DNA of 64,000 bases from positions 1 through 64,000 of the forward strand of contig JAFVDD010000025.1 of the NCBI GenBank assembly GCA_017478725.1. The letters run 5' to 3'. Positions 32,809 through 41,045 of the stretch are shown piece by piece. Below the pieces are notes generated by a model that saw only the letters and a list, made by a program, of their open reading frames with translations, ran no database searches and was not told the DNA's origin. Every line of letters starts with the position of its first letter. The stretch's first letter is position 1. This DNA comes from Paludibacteraceae bacterium. GTDB lineage: Bacteria; Bacteroidota; Bacteroidia; Bacteroidales; Paludibacteraceae. A program made the translations under genes and the position numbers.

Positions 32809-33714
32809 TTAATTGCCTTTTTCCGATAACCTTTCCAAATAGCGGCCGTAAGCCGTTTTCATCTCATGGCCGAGTGCTGCCAACTGCTCCCGGCTGATCC
32901 ATCCGTTGCGCCATGCTATTTCCTCTATGCAGCTGACGTAGAACCCTTGCCGGTTCTGAATGGTGGCGATGAAATTGCCTGCCTCTAAAAGGCTGTCGCA
33001 GTTGCCGGTGTCGAGCCATGCGAAACCGCGGCTGAAGAGTTTGACTTTGAGCGTGCCGTCCGCCAGATAGCTTTTGTTGAGGTCGGTGATCTCATATTCG
33101 CCGCGTGCGCTGGGTTTGAGAGCAGCGGCTTTGTCACAGACTTGCGCATCGTAGAAATAAAGTCCCGGTACGGCATAATGGCTCTTGGGATGCTCGGGTT
33201 TTTCCTCCAGACTCAACACGCGCAACTGATGGCTGACTTCTGACGGCTGAGGGCTTTCTTCAAACTCCACCACGCCGTAAGCGCGCGGATCCGCCACTTC
33301 GTAGCCGAAGATGCAGGCTCCGCCGTTCTGCTCTACGTCCTCCACTGCCTCCTTGAGCATGCGGCTGAAATGCTGGCCGTAGAACATATTGTCGCCCAAA
33401 ATCAGGCAGCCCGGCTCACCGTTGAGAAACTCCTTGCCCAACACAAACGCCTGCGCCAGACCGTTGGGCACCAGCTGCACTTTGTATTCCAGCCTCATAC
33501 CCAGACGGCTGCCGTCGCCTAACAGTTCCTCAAACATCGGCAAATCGCGCGGCGTAGAGATGACCAACACCTCGCGGATACCCGCCATCATGAGTGCCGA
33601 CAGCGGATAATAGATCATCGGCTTGTCGTAAACGGGCATGATTTGTTTGCTGATTGCCTTGCTTAACGGATACAGGCGTGTGGCACTGCCGCCTGCCAGA
33701 ATTATTCCTTTCAT
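32809..33714 (-). CDS. rfbA: Glucose-1-phosphate thymidylyltransferase
   Basis: About 301 residues from MKGIILAGGSATRLYPL; upstream in-frame codons overlap the promoter. It makes dTDP-glucose from glucose-1-phosphate and dTTP, the first step to dTDP-rhamnose. The nucleotide signature GGSATRLYPLSKAISKQIMPVYDKPMI is complete. ILGDNMFYG, KPEHPKSHYAVPGLYFYD and FAWLDTGNCDSLLEAG are typical of RfbA/RmlA. A four-unit heptamer repeat adds a short segment (PQPSEVSHQL) around residue 162, at a loop before the conserved VLSLEEKP. rfbB lies apart at 45286. It is the first gene of the operon that includes the HTCS. Confidence 0.95.
   Translation of the reverse strand: MKGIILAGGSATRLYPLSKAISKQIMPVYDKPMIYYPLSALMMAGIREVLVISTPRDLPMFEELLGDGSRLGMRLEYKVQLVPNGLAQAFVLGKEFLNGEPGCLILGDNMFYGQHFSRMLKEAVEDVEQNGGACIFGYEVADPRAYGVVEFEESPQPSEVSHQLRVLSLEEKPEHPKSHYAVPGLYFYDAQVCDKAAALKPSARGEYEITDLNKSYLADGTLKVKLFSRGFAWLDTGNCDSLLEAGNFIATIQNRQGFYVSCIEEIAWRNGWISREQLAALGHEMKTAYGRYLERLSEKGN
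33223..33250. repeat. Heptamer tandem repeat inside rfbA
   Basis: Units CAACTGA, TGGCTGA, CTTCTGA, CGGCTGA. On the coding strand these are TCAGCCG, TCAGAAG, TCAGCCA, TCAGTTG and they encode SEVSHQL-like residues. Confidence 0.85.
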
Positions 33715-33751
33715 AACCATGTAGATTTTTTGACTTTTAGTCAATTTGGCA

Positions 33752-33783
33752 CAAAAGTACAAAAAAAAAATCACACATGCAAA
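33752..33783 (-). promoter_or_regulatory. rfbA promoter
   Basis: TTTG (33780-33783), 20 bases, then TACTTTTG (33752-33759) on the minus strand. It starts the rfbA-HTCS-glmM-surE transcript. Confidence 0.85.
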
Positions 33784-33828
33784 TATATTCGCCAATTTTT
33801 ACACATTGCACATTTTTTTTCATAAAAT

Positions 33829-33860
33829 ATTGCATATATCATAAAAAAGCAGTACCTTTG
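33829..33860 (+). promoter_or_regulatory. Promoter of the rsmF-like gene
   Basis: ATTG at 33829-33832, 20 bases, then TACCTTTG at 33853-33860. The ATG is only ten bases after the -7 box, so the mRNA leader is almost absent. Confidence 0.75.
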
Positions 33861-33869
33861 CACCCGATT

Positions 33870-35222
33870 ATGTTGCCTGTTGATTTTATAGACAGTATGC
33901 GCCAGCAGATGGGTGCCGAGGCGGAGTTGTTGCTGCAAGCGCTGCAGACGGAGCCTGTGACCTCTATCCGTCTTAACTCCAAACTGGACGTGCTGACGTT
34001 TGATTGCGACACCGATGAGGTGCCGTGGCACGTGGACGGCTACTACCTGAGCGAGCGCCCGCAGTTCACGCTTGATCCCCTTTTCCACGCCGGGTGTTAT
34101 TACGTCCAGGAGGCCAGTTCGATGTTCATCCAGCAGGTTTTGGAGCAGTATCTCGACCCGTCGTCGGTGGTGCTGGATCTGTGTGCGGCGCCGGGCGGCA
34201 AATCCACGCTCATCAGCGAATACCTGGGTTCGGAAGGACTGTTGCTGAGCAACGAGGTGGTTCGCCAGCGCGTTTTTATCCTCTCCGAGAATATCCAGAA
34301 ATGGGGCAACGGCAATACGATAGTGACCCACAACACCCCTGCCGAATACGGCGAGCGGTGCACTAATCTGTTCGATTGTATCCTGGTGGACGCTCCGTGT
34401 TCGGGCGAGGGCATGTTCCGCAAAGACGAGCAGGCGCGCAGTGAGTGGAGCCCGGCTGCGGTACGCAAATGCGCCGAACGCCAGCGGGCTATACTGATGG
34501 ATGTATGGGATGCACTCAAGCCCGGAGGATTGATAATCTATTCCACCTGCACGTTCAACACCGAGGAGAACGAGAAAAACGTGGAGTGGATGGCGGAGAG
34601 TCTGGGCGCGGAGGTGTTGCCTGTAGAGTATGACAAGTCGTGGGGCATCACCGAGGGAACAGTAGGCTATCATTTCTATCCCCACCGCACCAAGGGCGAG
34701 GGGTTCTACCTCTGCGCACTGCGCAAGCATGACGAGGAATACAAGCCCTTCTCGCCTTCCGCCAGCCGCCATTCCTCCGTTCGTCCACTCACCACTACCA
34801 ATAACCAATACCTCGCCACTCTCCGCTCATGGCTGCAGCACCCGGACGACTGGGCTATCCGCTATACCGACCGGTTCGCCACGGCTTATCCGATGCGCTA
34901 CAAAGAGCTGATTGACAGCCTGTCCTCCAGCCTCACCTGTATCTCCACAGGCTTCGGGCTGGGAGAAGAACGGGGACGCACGATTGCGCCGCAACACAGC
35001 CTGAGCATGCTCAAGGATTTCCACAAAGAGGCTTTCCCCAATGTAGCGCTGACACGCGATCAGGCGCTGTCTTACCTGCGTACCGAGGCACTGAACCTCT
35101 CCGGCGCACCGCTTGGTCTGTTGCTCCTGACCTACGAGGGTGTCCCGCTCGGGTTTGCCAAGAATGTGGGAACGCGTCAGAACAACCTCTACCCGCACGA
35201 GTGGCGGATACGTCATTTATAA
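33870..35222 (+). CDS. rsmF: 16S rRNA (cytosine-C5)-methyltransferase, RsmF/NSUN type
   Basis: About 450 residues from MLPVDFIDSMRQQ; an ORF extension upstream overlaps the promoter. The core is an RsmF-like m5C methyltransferase: S-adenosylmethionine motif VVLDLCAAPGGKSTLI, then catalytic motifs VDAPCSGEGMFRKDE and IIYSTCTFNTEENE with two active cysteines. A C-terminal PUA-like segment (PLGLLLLTYEGVPLGFAKNVGTRQNNLYP) binds rRNA. Four heptamer units insert SSVRPLTTTNNQY near residue 308, in the linker between the two parts. A near-leaderless promoter precedes it. Confidence 0.9.
   Translation: MLPVDFIDSMRQQMGAEAELLLQALQTEPVTSIRLNSKLDVLTFDCDTDEVPWHVDGYYLSERPQFTLDPLFHAGCYYVQEASSMFIQQVLEQYLDPSSVVLDLCAAPGGKSTLISEYLGSEGLLLSNEVVRQRVFILSENIQKWGNGNTIVTHNTPAEYGERCTNLFDCILVDAPCSGEGMFRKDEQARSEWSPAAVRKCAERQRAILMDVWDALKPGGLIIYSTCTFNTEENEKNVEWMAESLGAEVLPVEYDKSWGITEGTVGYHFYPHRTKGEGFYLCALRKHDEEYKPFSPSASRHSSVRPLTTTNNQYLATLRSWLQHPDDWAIRYTDRFATAYPMRYKELIDSLSSSLTCISTGFGLGEERGRTIAPQHSLSMLKDFHKEAFPNVALTRDQALSYLRTEALNLSGAPLGLLLLTYEGVPLGFAKNVGTRQNNLYPHEWRIRHL
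34785..34812. repeat. Heptamer tandem repeat inside the rsmF-like gene
   Basis: Units CCACTCA, CCACTAC, CAATAAC, CAATACC with a 7-base period. They encode the Thr/Asn-rich PLTTTNNQY segment. Confidence 0.65.
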
Positions 35223-35252
35223 GCCTTTCGCCATTACTTTCGGCATTATTAC

Positions 35253-36167
35253 ATGAATCAATATTTGGAAATTTCCGGGGAAGTGCAAGAGGCACTTCGT
35301 TCGGGCAAACCTGTGGTAGCCCTCGAATCGACCATTATCAGCCACGGTATGCCGTATCCGCAGAATGTGGAGACGGCGTTACGCGTGGAGCAAACCATCC
35401 GCGATAACGGAGCCGTACCGGCTACTATCGCTATCATCGGCGGCAAACTGAAAGCCGGTTGCACCGCCGAGGAGATCGAGTATCTGGGCAAGAAAGGCCA
35501 AGCGGTCACCAAAGCCAGCCGCCGTGACCTGCCGGTACTGATAGCCCGCGGCGAGGACGGCGCTACTACTGTCACCACGACGATGATCATTGCCGCCATG
35601 GCGGGAATCAAGGTTTTTGCTACCGGCGGCATCGGCGGCGTCCACCGCGGCGCACAGCAGACTTTCGATATATCCGCCGATCTGGAGGAACTGGCCGAGA
35701 CGCCGGTGATGGTCATCTGCGCCGGAGCCAAATCTATACTGGACTTGGGTTTGACACTGGAATATCTGGAGACCAAGGGTGTGCCTGTCATCGGTTACGG
35801 CACCGACGAGCTGCCTGCTTTCTATACGCGCCACAGCGGCTTCGGAGTGGACTACCGCATTGACACGCCCGAAGAACTGGCGGCGGCTTTCCGTGCCAAA
35901 GAGGCGTGCGGACTCAAAGGCGGTATGCTGGTGACGAACCCCATCCCCGAGGAGTACTCGATGCCTGTGGAAGTGATCAATGCCGCTATCGACCAAGCCA
36001 TTGCCGAGGCAAACGAACAAGGTATTCACGGCAAAGCCTGTACGCCGTTCCTGTTGGCGAGGGTCAAGGACCTCACCGGCGGCGACAGCCTGGCGGCGAA
36101 CATCCAGCTGGTGCTCAACAACGCCCGGTTGGCTGCCCAGACAGCCAAGTGCCTGACACTTTCATAA
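35253..36167 (+). CDS. psuG: Pseudouridine-5'-phosphate glycosidase
   Basis: A 304-residue enzyme that splits pseudouridine 5'-phosphate into uracil and ribose-5-phosphate. The family signature is strong: [18 protein letters not shown] at the N-terminus, [58 protein letters not shown] with the catalytic lysine, and [10 protein letters not shown]. Length matches. It lies 30 bases after the rsmF-like gene on the same strand. No PsuK kinase or transporter is adjacent, so it may feed on pseudouridine from elsewhere in the cell. Confidence 0.95.
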   Translation: MNQYLEISGEVQEALRSGKPVVALESTIISHGMPYPQNVETALRVEQTIRDNGAVPATIAIIGGKLKAGCTAEEIEYLGKKGQAVTKASRRDLPVLIARGEDGATTVTTTMIIAAMAGIKVFATGGIGGVHRGAQQTFDISADLEELAETPVMVICAGAKSILDLGLTLEYLETKGVPVIGYGTDELPAFYTRHSGFGVDYRIDTPEELAAAFRAKEACGLKGGMLVTNPIPEEYSMPVEVINAAIDQAIAEANEQGIHGKACTPFLLARVKDLTGGDSLAANIQLVLNNARLAAQTAKCLTLS

Positions 36168-36196
36168 ACCTCTCATTTTTAATAGTTTCAAAACAT

Positions 36197-36251
36197 CTTA
36201 TCGGGGGTATATCGGAAGAATATCGGAGGCACATCGGAGGCAAGTCGGGAT
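36197..36251. repeat. 11-base tandem repeat downstream of psuG
   Basis: Units TATATCGGAAG, AATATCGGAGG, CACATCGGAGG, CAAGTCGGGAT at 36208-36251, with a degenerate unit before them. CACATCGGAGG is also the unit of the repeat at 52800-52854. Confidence 0.85.
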
Positions 36252-36262
36252 ATTACACAACA

Positions 36263-36288
36263 AGCGGAGCGCCATTCAGCGCTCCGCT
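36263..36288. terminator. Hairpin between convergent genes
   Basis: AGCGGAGCGC and GCGCTCCGCT are perfect 10-base arms around the loop CATTCA. No long T-run follows on either side, so termination is plausible but not certain. It lies between psuG and the convergent leucine-rich-repeat gene. Confidence 0.65.
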
Positions 36289-36312
36289 TTCCGGTTTCAA
36301 CGGGAGGTGTGA

Positions 36313-37775
36313 TTAATGAATTTGCTGACCGGTGATGGTGTAAACTTTCTCCCCGCGAAGAATAAGAATCTGACCGTTGTAGAGAATCTTCTGAACTTTG
36401 GTACTCTGTACATCGTTAGTTGGTACATCCTCTATGCCTTGCTCTTCCGGTTCAACCCATTCTCCCTGAGTCGTGAAGGACTGTTCCGAGCCGTAGTAAT
36501 ACTGCTCTCCCACTTTGGCGTAAGCACGGTATTTATATACCGTTCCTGCATCGAGGCCGGTAAGGGTGGCATGCATACTTATGCCGCTTGTCTGTACAAA
36601 GAAATGCTCGCTGTTGACTACGATAGTGCCGTCTGTACGGCTTTCCGCCCAATATTCAAATCCTTGCTCCGTGAAATCCGCAGCGCCGGCTAATGCATAA
36701 CCGCTGATGGTGGCGGTTGTCTCTGTTACCGCAGTAGCAGTATAGGTGTAAAGTACAGGATCAAACTCCACAGCCACATCGCCGGTGAAAATGTACTGCC
36801 AGTCGCCGTAGTACATATTGCCTGCAGCCGACTGATAGAACGCGCGGTATTTGTAATAGACATCATCTCTCAGGTTCTTCAGTCGCCCTGCCATCTGACC
36901 GCTTGCCACAGGGCAATAGACTTTTGTGCCGCTCATATCTTCGGGCGCGTCATTGCGTTTGTACTCAAATCCGCAACTTACTTCCGCATCAGACATATTC
37001 GTTTCTGCAAGGAGAATAGCCGTAGTAGCCGAAACTGGTTTAGAGGGCTTGGTCGTCAGTTCAAGAGCAGTGGTGGTAAAGGACACATTGACCGTCTCCG
37101 TCTCGCCGGTGTTATATGTCAGCGCTATGGGAATATCTTTGTATTCACTCTCAGGCTCCAGGCTGATGTATTCCAATGTGTTGCCTGCCTGTTGCTCGCC
37201 ACCTTCGATGCCACAAAAGGTTATAACTTTATTTTCCACATCCAATGCATTGTAAATTAATGACATATGTATGCTCGTAGGATAATTATTGTCGGATTGC
37301 GCAGTTACAAGCTCTTTTATTGTATAATTTTTCCAATAATTTGCAGATTGGTATGTATCCGCACTTCCGCATGGAACGTATATAACCGCGCTGGAAACAA
37401 ATGCGTTGCCATTCAATGTTGGTGGTATGGATGAGTTAACGATTATCGTTTTAGCAGAATTATTAAAAGCGCCAACACCAATTTCCGTAACATTTTGGGG
37501 AAGAGAAATGACTTTGATATTCGAGCAATCCTGAAAAGCATACTTGCCTATAGTAGTTAATGATTCAGGAAAAGTTATGGTAATTAATCCTTTGCATCCC
37601 AGAAAAGAATATTGCTTTACAGCCCATTTGCCCGATATTACAAGATCTGTTATCTCTTCTCCATTTAGGTATATATGCTTAGCAGCGCGTAAAGGGTTAG
37701 AATATTCATCCACAAAGTTTATACTCAGCCATGCATCCAAATCAGAAATCTTAACCTTTTCTACGTTGTTGTTTC
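36313..37775 (-). CDS. BspA-like leucine-rich-repeat surface protein, 3' part after a frameshift
   Basis: The C-terminal half of a secreted protein whose 5' part is at 37761-39407. The first ATG in this frame is at 37740, but the frame is open back to the junction, and NNNVEKVKISDLDAWLSINF continues the repeat logic of the other half (compare ITDLAAWCSVN there). It holds two more LRR_5 repeats (LITITFPESLTTIGKYAFQDCS, IKVISLPQNVTEIGVGAF), then Fn3-like domains with EYWAESRTDGTIVV and YKYRAYAKVGEQYYYG. It ends in the tag VQKILYNGQILILRGEKVYTITGQ, shared with PUL2 proteins. A single missing base at 37775/37776 would restore one protein of about 1030 residues. Confidence 0.8.
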
Positions 37776-39407
37776 GTAAAAGGCATTACTGCCTATACTA
37801 TAAAGCGAAGGCGGAAATGTAACAGAGTCCACATTACATTGCGAGAAGACATAAGGATTAATACGCGTCACTCCACTGGGAATAACCAAATCATCTATCC
37901 TTTCTCCATTAACATATAACCGTGTAGGATGAGAGGACGACTCTTTATTATTGACATTCACACTACACCATGCCGCCAAATCGGTGATATGAGTAACTGG
38001 TTGAACCCCTTTAAACGCATCTTTGGTTATTTGGGTCACAGATGCGGGAATTATTATGGTATCTGCCTTTAGCGAACAAGTTAGTACATTTGTTTTATAT
38101 GCGTCGCTATATGCCAAATAGCCTTCTACAAATCCGTTTATACTTCTTGCGCCCCACGGTGAGCCAGTAGCTCTACCAGTATATTGTATGTTAAAAACAT
38201 TTTCAAAGGCATACTCTCCTATAGTTGTCACAGAATTAGGAATCGACACAGTTAAACTGCTGCAATGGTAAAAAGCATGCCTCCCTATAGTCGTAACAGA
38301 GTTGGGAATGGTCACAGTTTTGATACTTATACAATTTTGAAAAGCATAATCTTTTATCGACGTAACAGTGCTTGGAATGGCTAAATCTGTTTCTCTTTTT
38401 CCATTGATTAATAGAGAATAATCATGAAGGAAGGAACCATTACCATAGCTCCATACTATATTGCACCATGTGTATAAATCCAATATGTTAACGTTGTAGA
38501 TGTTGCAATATCTGTTATCCCTATTCGTAAAAGCTTTTTCTTCTATCGTCAAAATAGCTTCTTCATTAAATTGCTCTTGATTTTCATCTTCCGGAGATAT
38601 GCTATGTGCAAATGTGAGAGTGTCTATCTTGCAATCGCCAAAGGTATATGCTTTTACCGTTTTAACTGATTGAGGAATGACTACTTGACTTAATGCACCA
38701 GTAGAGCATCCTATCAATATCGTTTTTGCTTCATCTTCGTATACCAATGCTCCGTCAATAATCCCATTACGGCATTTGGCGCCAAAGTTACTCACCACCA
38801 CAGAACTATATATTCCTAGATTGCCACTATATTCAATATTCAAAATACCTTCAAAGGCATTGCTCCTTATTGTTTGTACAGAAGATGGAACATAAAGTGA
38901 TATTATACTGTAACATCTATAAAAAGCAAATTCTTCTATAGTACTCAATCCTTCCCGTAGGGTGATATGTGATAACTTTGAGCAGTCGCGGAAGGCTCCG
39001 GCACGGATGTATAATAGATTTCCATACACAGTGCATTTTTCGCATTCACTATATCCCTCTATTTCAACAGTTTCCAAGTGATCACAATTTTCGAATGCCA
39101 TCACTCCAATACGGGTAACGCTACTGGGAATCATTATATTCGTCAGACCAGAAACATTATAGAATGCTAGACTTCCAATACTGGTAACGCTATCGCCAAT
39201 CGTCACACTCGTAATAGAGTCACGCAAAGAATCCCAAGGCACAAGACCGGAATTTGACCAATCGGTCATTGCACCTGTTCCGCTGATTGTCAGTACACCA
39301 TCGGTTAAATCCCATGTAAGATTGTCGCCGCAAGTGCCACTTTCGGCGAATAGTGTTCCAATACCTGCCACTATGGCAAGCAAGATTGTAAAGAGTTTTT
39401 TTCTCAT
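37761..39407 (-). CDS. BspA-like leucine-rich-repeat surface protein, 5' part ending at a frameshift
   Basis: 548 residues with signal MRKKLFTILLAIVAGIGTLFA. It has many LRR_5 repeats of about 23 residues with the pattern SVTSIGSLAFYNVSGLTNIM and VTTIGRHAFYHCSSL. BspA-type proteins are surface adhesins that bind fibronectin or other host and environmental partners. The frame stops at TAG just after the repeat start SLYSIGSNAFYETTT, where the pattern requires NAFYGNNN. Adding one G after TAC would join the frames perfectly. The base composition is more AT-rich than the neighbours, which hints at transfer. It may be a pseudogene, a phase-variable gene or a sequencing slip. Confidence 0.85.
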   Translation of the reverse strand: MRKKLFTILLAIVAGIGTLFAESGTCGDNLTWDLTDGVLTISGTGAMTDWSNSGLVPWDSLRDSITSVTIGDSVTSIGSLAFYNVSGLTNIMIPSSVTRIGVMAFENCDHLETVEIEGYSECEKCTVYGNLLYIRAGAFRDCSKLSHITLREGLSTIEEFAFYRCYSIISLYVPSSVQTIRSNAFEGILNIEYSGNLGIYSSVVVSNFGAKCRNGIIDGALVYEDEAKTILIGCSTGALSQVVIPQSVKTVKAYTFGDCKIDTLTFAHSISPEDENQEQFNEEAILTIEEKAFTNRDNRYCNIYNVNILDLYTWCNIVWSYGNGSFLHDYSLLINGKRETDLAIPSTVTSIKDYAFQNCISIKTVTIPNSVTTIGRHAFYHCSSLTVSIPNSVTTIGEYAFENVFNIQYTGRATGSPWGARSINGFVEGYLAYSDAYKTNVLTCSLKADTIIIPASVTQITKDAFKGVQPVTHITDLAAWCSVNVNNKESSSHPTRLYVNGERIDDLVIPSGVTRINPYVFSQCNVDSVTFPPSLYSIGSNAFYETTT

Positions 39408-39503
39408 AATTGTTAGAATTTTAGATTGTTAATGAATAGTAGTAATTTAGTGTGGTCAAATACATATATACATACAAAAAGCGCAAGCTTTCGTTGGCTT
39501 CAT

Positions 39504-39641
39504 TTGATTTTCTGAGGATTCTGGACTACCTTATTAGTTCAAATAAATGCACGGAAAAACTCACGCTGACACGCGAGCGTGCATAAACCATGCTTGAACT
39601 AATAGTGATTTCTTGAAAGTGTCCAGTTTTCAGAAAATCAA
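39504..39641. repeat. Large nested imperfect palindrome
   Basis: Four pairs of arms nest in one structure: TTGATTTTCTGA 39504-39515 with 39630-39641, CTGGAC 39521-39526 with 39621-39626, TATTAGTTCAA 39532-39542 with 39594-39604, and CACGC 39562-39566 with 39577-39581. The gene-free stretch 39408-39744 (337 bases) holds little else. It could be a miniature mobile element remnant or a structured RNA. Confidence 0.6.
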
Positions 39642-39744
39642 GTTGGCTTATAACGCTTTATTTATGGCGCAACGCCTTGCACCTTATGTCTTTTTTTAAA
39701 TTTTCACCGCTTTTTTACGCTGTCGGTGCCAGCGGATGATAAGA

Positions 39745-39987
39745 TTATGCCGGTGTACCTATTTCGTACAGGTATTCAGGGGCAAAACCTATCTCATTAG
39801 ACCAATCAACAGAAAAAGGATCAAGTCTATACTGACGGAAATAATCCATATCTTGCAGCTTCTTGCAAATACCTTTTTGTGCTAATGGCCAGAAATCCAC
39901 AAGTTTAGTTGCACCATCACTAAACGATAGACGCAAGACATAATTGCGGATGTAGTCAGCACCGGTTACTTTCAAAATAGGATTCAT
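39745..39987 (-). CDS. DUF2442-domain protein
   Basis: An 80-residue protein. The sequence LKVTGADYIRNYVLRLSFSDGATKLVDFWPLAQKG and a C-terminal FSVDWSNEIGFAPEYLYEIG match the DUF2442 family, a small beta-rich domain of unknown biochemical role. A good ribosome binding site AGGAGG precedes the ATG. It lies 14 bases after the DUF4160 gene. The two domains are usual partners and the pair is often suggested to be a toxin-antitoxin-like module, but this is not settled. Confidence 0.85.
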   Translation of the reverse strand: MNPILKVTGADYIRNYVLRLSFSDGATKLVDFWPLAQKGICKKLQDMDYFRQYRLDPFSVDWSNEIGFAPEYLYEIGTPA

Positions 39988-40001
39988 AATGGCCTCCTTT
40001 C

Positions 40002-40259
40002 TTATTGTAATGGCGTTATTTTCATTGGCGCTTCGGATTTTCCTAATCTCTCCCAGTTTGCCAATAGTTCGTCTTGGTGCAAATCAAGCCACTCGTACAC
40101 TAAACGCAAAGCGCGACGGGGAAGTGAACCTGTAATTACACCATCTTTTATGGTAATGATAGCTTCGTAATCTTGGTACTTTACATGGAAATGAGGCGGA
40201 TTATGCTCACTCATGTACATATAGATGATTATTCCATAGAACGAACTTATTTCCGGCAT
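40002..40259 (-). CDS. DUF4160-domain protein
   Basis: An 85-residue protein with the DUF4160 signature: PEISSFYGIIIYMYMSEHNPPHFHVKYQDYEAII followed by GSLPRRALRLVYEWLDLHQDEL. The HNPPHFHV motif is characteristic. It is the first gene of a two-gene unit with DUF2442 and is driven by the promoter at 40288-40319. The family function is unknown; a toxin-like role has been proposed from gene association. Confidence 0.88.
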   Translation of the reverse strand: MPEISSFYGIIIYMYMSEHNPPHFHVKYQDYEAIITIKDGVITGSLPRRALRLVYEWLDLHQDELLANWERLGKSEAPMKITPLQ

Positions 40260-40287
40260 AATGATGAGTAGTTAGTATTTCACGCTG

Positions 40288-40319
40288 CAAAGGTACAACA
40301 AAAAAATGACACTTGCAAA
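40288..40319 (-). promoter_or_regulatory. Promoter of the DUF4160-DUF2442 pair
   Basis: TTTG (40316-40319), 20 bases, then TACCTTTG (40288-40295) on the minus strand. The -33 TTTG lies in the loop of the terminator hairpin of efp. Confidence 0.85.
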
Positions 40320-40337
40320 TTAAAGTGCCATTTTTTT
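40300..40337. terminator. Terminator of efp, shaped for both strands
   Basis: TGACACTT (40307-40314) pairs with AAGTGCCA (40323-40330), one G-U pair. It is flanked by an A-run and a T-run, so it can work in both directions. It would end the minus-strand efp transcript while its loop holds the -33 box of the next promoter. Confidence 0.75.
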
Positions 40338-40344
40338 CTAAATT

Positions 40345-40365
40345 CTGATAGCTGACAGCCGATCG
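40345..40365. repeat. Heptamer tandem repeat next to the efp stop codon
   Basis: CTGATAG, CTGACAG, CCGATCG; the repeat ends one base before the efp stop codon. Confidence 0.6.
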
Positions 40366-40366
40366 C

Positions 40367-40930
40367 TTAGCGTACGCGCTCGCAGTAGCTGCCGTCGCGG
40401 GTATCAACGCGTACGATCTCACCCTCGTTGATAAACAACGGAACGCGGATCTCGGCGCCGGTCTCCAGCGTAGCGGGTTTGAGCGTGTTGGTAGCGGTAT
40501 CGCCTTTCAAGCCCGGCTCGGTATAGGTGATCTGCAGCTCCACCTTGGTCGGCAGTTCGGCGAAGAGGATAGTATCGCTCGATGCGTCGGAAACCACCTC
40601 GCAGGTCATACCTTCCTTCAGGAAATCCACACCGGTGATGAGGTCATGGGCGATAGGCACTTGCTCGAAGGTCTCGTTGTTCATGAAGATATAGTCGGCA
40701 CCCTCCTTGTAGAGGAACTGATACGGACGGCGCTCTACGCGTACATCCTCCAGTTTCTCACCGATATTGAAGCGGCGCTCCAGCACGCGGCCGTCCACCA
40801 CATCTTTGAATTTAACACGCATAATCGTGTTGCCCTTGCCCGGCTTAACGTGCAGGAACTCGATTACGAAATACAGACGGCCGTCCATGCGGATACATAC
40901 GCCGTTTTTGATGTCTTGGCTATTAATCAT
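40367..40930 (-). CDS. efp: Translation elongation factor P
   Basis: A 187-residue protein, the normal EF-P length. EF-P enters the ribosome E site and relieves stalling at polyproline. The modified-tip loop is HVKPGKGNT with Lys32 as the tip residue. Other landmarks are MRVKFKDVVDGRVLERRF, YKEGADYIFMNNETFEQV and the C-terminal OB fold ending RVDTRDGSYCERVR. It has its own promoter and a terminator downstream. No lysyl or rhamnosyl modification enzyme is adjacent. Confidence 0.96.
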   Translation of the reverse strand: MINSQDIKNGVCIRMDGRLYFVIEFLHVKPGKGNTIMRVKFKDVVDGRVLERRFNIGEKLEDVRVERRPYQFLYKEGADYIFMNNETFEQVPIAHDLITGVDFLKEGMTCEVVSDASSDTILFAELPTKVELQITYTEPGLKGDTATNTLKPATLETGAEIRVPLFINEGEIVRVDTRDGSYCERVR

Positions 40931-40932
40931 AG

Positions 40933-40960
40933 AATTAAAAATTGAAAATTACGAATTAAG
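40933..40960. repeat. AT-rich heptamer tandem repeat upstream of efp
   Basis: AATTAAA, AATTGAA, AATTACG, AATTAAG, four units in the efp leader. Confidence 0.75.
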
Positions 40961-40976
40961 ATTTGCTTTTTCGCTG

Positions 40977-41008
40977 CAAAATTACAAATTTTCTTGCACA
41001 TATGCAAA
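40977..41008 (-). promoter_or_regulatory. efp promoter
   Basis: TTTG (41005-41008), 20 bases, then TAATTTTG (40977-40984) on the minus strand. It overlaps the divergent marC promoter. Confidence 0.85.
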
Positions 41009-41024
41009 TTTTTCACTAATTTTG
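40993..41024 (+). promoter_or_regulatory. marC promoter
   Basis: CTTG (40993-40996), 20 bases, then TAATTTTG (41017-41024). Confidence 0.75.
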
Positions 41025-41045
41025 TAGCCTGAAATTAGCAAATCT

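Noticed and set aside
33777-33869. Longer start for the rsmF-like gene
   Set aside because: It would place the promoter boxes inside the coding region, and the extra residues do not fit the family.
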